Shown piece after piece: positions 62,739-64,000 of a DNA stretch of 64,000 nt. Under the pieces are notes generated by a model. The model ran no database searches and was not told the DNA's origin. It was given only the letters and a program-made list of their open reading frames with translations. Each line of letters begins with the position of its first letter. Positions within the stretch are counted from its first letter, which is position 1. Source of the stretch: Rheinheimera sp. A13L (GTDB lineage Bacteria; Pseudomonadota; Gammaproteobacteria; Enterobacterales; Alteromonadaceae); contig NZ_AFHI01000007.1 in assembly GCF_000217935.1 (NCBI RefSeq), positions 1 through 64,000 of the forward strand, read 5' to 3'. The position numbers and the translations under genes were made by a program.

Positions 62739-64000
62739 GTGGCCACGGCAACCATTTTAGCTTTATCCATTTATTTTTTATCTATGCTGGCAATAGGCCT
62801 GTACGCCTACCGCCAATCCAGCAGTAACTTATCCGACTATATGTTAGGTGGCCGTAAACTGGGCCCGGGCGTTACTGCTTTATCCGCTGGTGCCTCTGAT
62901 ATGAGTGGCTGGTTACTGATGGGTGTTCCAGGCGCTATGTATGTCGCTGGTATATCCCAAATCTGGATTGGTGTTGGTTTAGTCATAGGTGCTTACCTGA
63001 ACTACATACTGCTGGCACCTCGTTTTCGGGTTTACACTGAATTGGCAAAAGATTCCATCACCCTGCCCGACTATCTGGAAAATCGTTTCTCCGACCCGAC
63101 CCGGTTATTACGTCTGGTATCTGCCGTCGTCATAGTAGTGTTTTTTACCTTATACACCTCATCAGGTATGGTCGCTGGCGGTAAATTATTTGACGAAGTT
63201 TTTGGTCTGGATTACGAATTTGGTTTGTTCCTGACTGCTGGTGTGGTCATTACTTACACTTTATTAGGTGGTTTCCTGGCCGTCAGTATGACTGACTTCG
63301 TGCAGGGCATTATCATGTTCGTGGCTTTGGTTGCTGTTCCATTGGTCGCTTTTGGCGCTTTAGACCAACCCACTCAGCTGTTCACCACCATAGAGCAACT
63401 GAATCCAAAACATCTGGATTTATTCACCGGCACCAGTGCACTTGGTATTATTTCCTTATTGGCCTGGGGTTTAGGTTATTTTGGTCAGCCACATATTATT
63501 GTGCGTTTTATGGCAATACGTTCGGTAGCAGACTTTAAAGCAGCACGTCGTATTGGTATGTCCTGGATGATCATCTCCATTTTAGGCTCCATGGCGGTAG
63601 GTTTTGTCGGTATCGCTTATGTTCAGCAAACTAAAATACAGCTGGAAGACCCTGAAACCATTTTTATTCTGCTCTCCCAGGTGTTGTTCCATCCATTCGT
63701 AGGTGGTTTGTTATTAGCCGCTATTCTGGCGGCCATTATGAGTACCATCTCTTCTCAGCTTCTGGTCACCTCCAGCGCATTAACTCAGGATTTTTTCAAA
63801 ACCTTTTTACATAAAAACGCCAGTGACAAACTACAGGTATTGGTTGGACGTGCTTCGGTTTTTGCTGTGGCTCTTGTGGCCATCCTGCTTGCCCTGGACA
63901 GCAACAGCTCCATTTTAGGTTTAGTCGCCAACGCCTGGGCTGGTTTTGGTGCAGCTTTTGGTCCTGTGGTGCTAATGAGTCTTTACTGGAAGCGAATGAA
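62739..64000 (+). CDS. putP: Sodium/proline symporter PutP (partial, cut by window end)
   Basis: This sodium-solute symporter imports proline. About 420 residues are visible before the window ends. They show YMLGGRKLGPGVTALSAGASDMSGWLLMGVPG, SITLPDYLENRF, TLLGGFLAVSMTDFVQG, GYFGQPHIIVRFMAIRS and AAILAAIMSTISSQLLV, which is the PutP pattern. The start is a GTG with AGGAG seven bases upstream. No stop or frameshift appears. It lies after the Bat operon, likely with its own promoter; putA is not in view. Confidence 0.93.
   Translation, partial: MATATILALSIYFLSMLAIGLYAYRQSSSNLSDYMLGGRKLGPGVTALSAGASDMSGWLLMGVPGAMYVAGISQIWIGVGLVIGAYLNYILLAPRFRVYTELAKDSITLPDYLENRFSDPTRLLRLVSAVVIVVFFTLYTSSGMVAGGKLFDEVFGLDYEFGLFLTAGVVITYTLLGGFLAVSMTDFVQGIIMFVALVAVPLVAFGALDQPTQLFTTIEQLNPKHLDLFTGTSALGIISLLAWGLGYFGQPHIIVRFMAIRSVADFKAARRIGMSWMIISILGSMAVGFVGIAYVQQTKIQLEDPETIFILLSQVLFHPFVGGLLLAAILAAIMSTISSQLLVTSSALTQDFFKTFLHKNASDKLQVLVGRASVFAVALVAILLALDSNSSILGLVANAWAGFGAAFGPVVLMSLYWKRM

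Overview
The window looks like the chromosome of a free-living aerobic gammaproteobacterium of the Alteromonadales/Chromatiales type. Rheinheimera is my best guess from protein style, codon usage and intergenic repeats; this is inference, not a database match. Most genes are housekeeping and several neighbourhoods match Escherichia coli order: pabB-nudL-sdaA, fadR next to dsbB, and sixA/smrB/prmB/aroC/yfcL. I saw no rRNA, tRNA, CRISPR array or prophage.

Layout. 1-7.4 kb: an exported S9 peptidase, class I fumarase, pabB, nudL, sdaA. 7.4-14.3 kb: an RND efflux pump with its adaptor, a one-domain CBM48 protein and a KAS III enzyme. 14.3-19.1 kb: an RDD/VWA/MoxR-ATPase operon, cysK, a small lipoprotein. 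19.1-30.9 kb: enoyl-CoA hydratase, gamma-glutamyltransferase, rhombosortase, two RluA-type pseudouridine synthases, a second S9 peptidase, an unrecognised EF-hand membrane protein, azoR, and an ECF sigma/ChrR pair. 31.0-35.3 kb is the accessory part: a cysteine desulfurase-metallo-beta-lactamase-rhodanese triple fusion with a good sigma70 promoter, a hairpin-bounded mini-element, three tandem 70-bp repeats, and an IS110-family (IS1111-type) insertion sequence with an RNA-like 3' region. 35.3-49.5 kb: fadR, dsbB, fklB, yfcL, a NAD-kinase-like protein, an MFS transporter, aroC, prmB, smrB, sixA, an M16 protease, a GGDEF-EAL protein, maoP. 49.7-64 kb: an oligopeptidase B-like enzyme, fadIJ with a FadR-type operator, a complete Bat (MoxR/DUF58/VWA/BatD) operon, and the start of putP, cut by the window edge.

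Themes. Peptide scavenging: three exported S9 peptidases, a GGT and an M16 protease. Fatty-acid turnover: fadR, fadIJ, a lone enoyl-CoA hydratase and a KAS III. Sulfur and redox handling: cysK, the triple fusion, dsbB, ECF-ChrR and azoR. Envelope quality control: two separate MoxR/VWA operons and a rhombosortase.

The intergenic DNA carries a dispersed imperfectly palindromic element of about 130 bp (four copies plus a fragment). One copy supplies the stop codon of the RDD gene. Another lies in frame at the 5' end of the gamma-glutamyltransferase gene. The most unusual items are the triple fusion, the IS with its candidate guide RNA, and these coding intrusions by the repeat.
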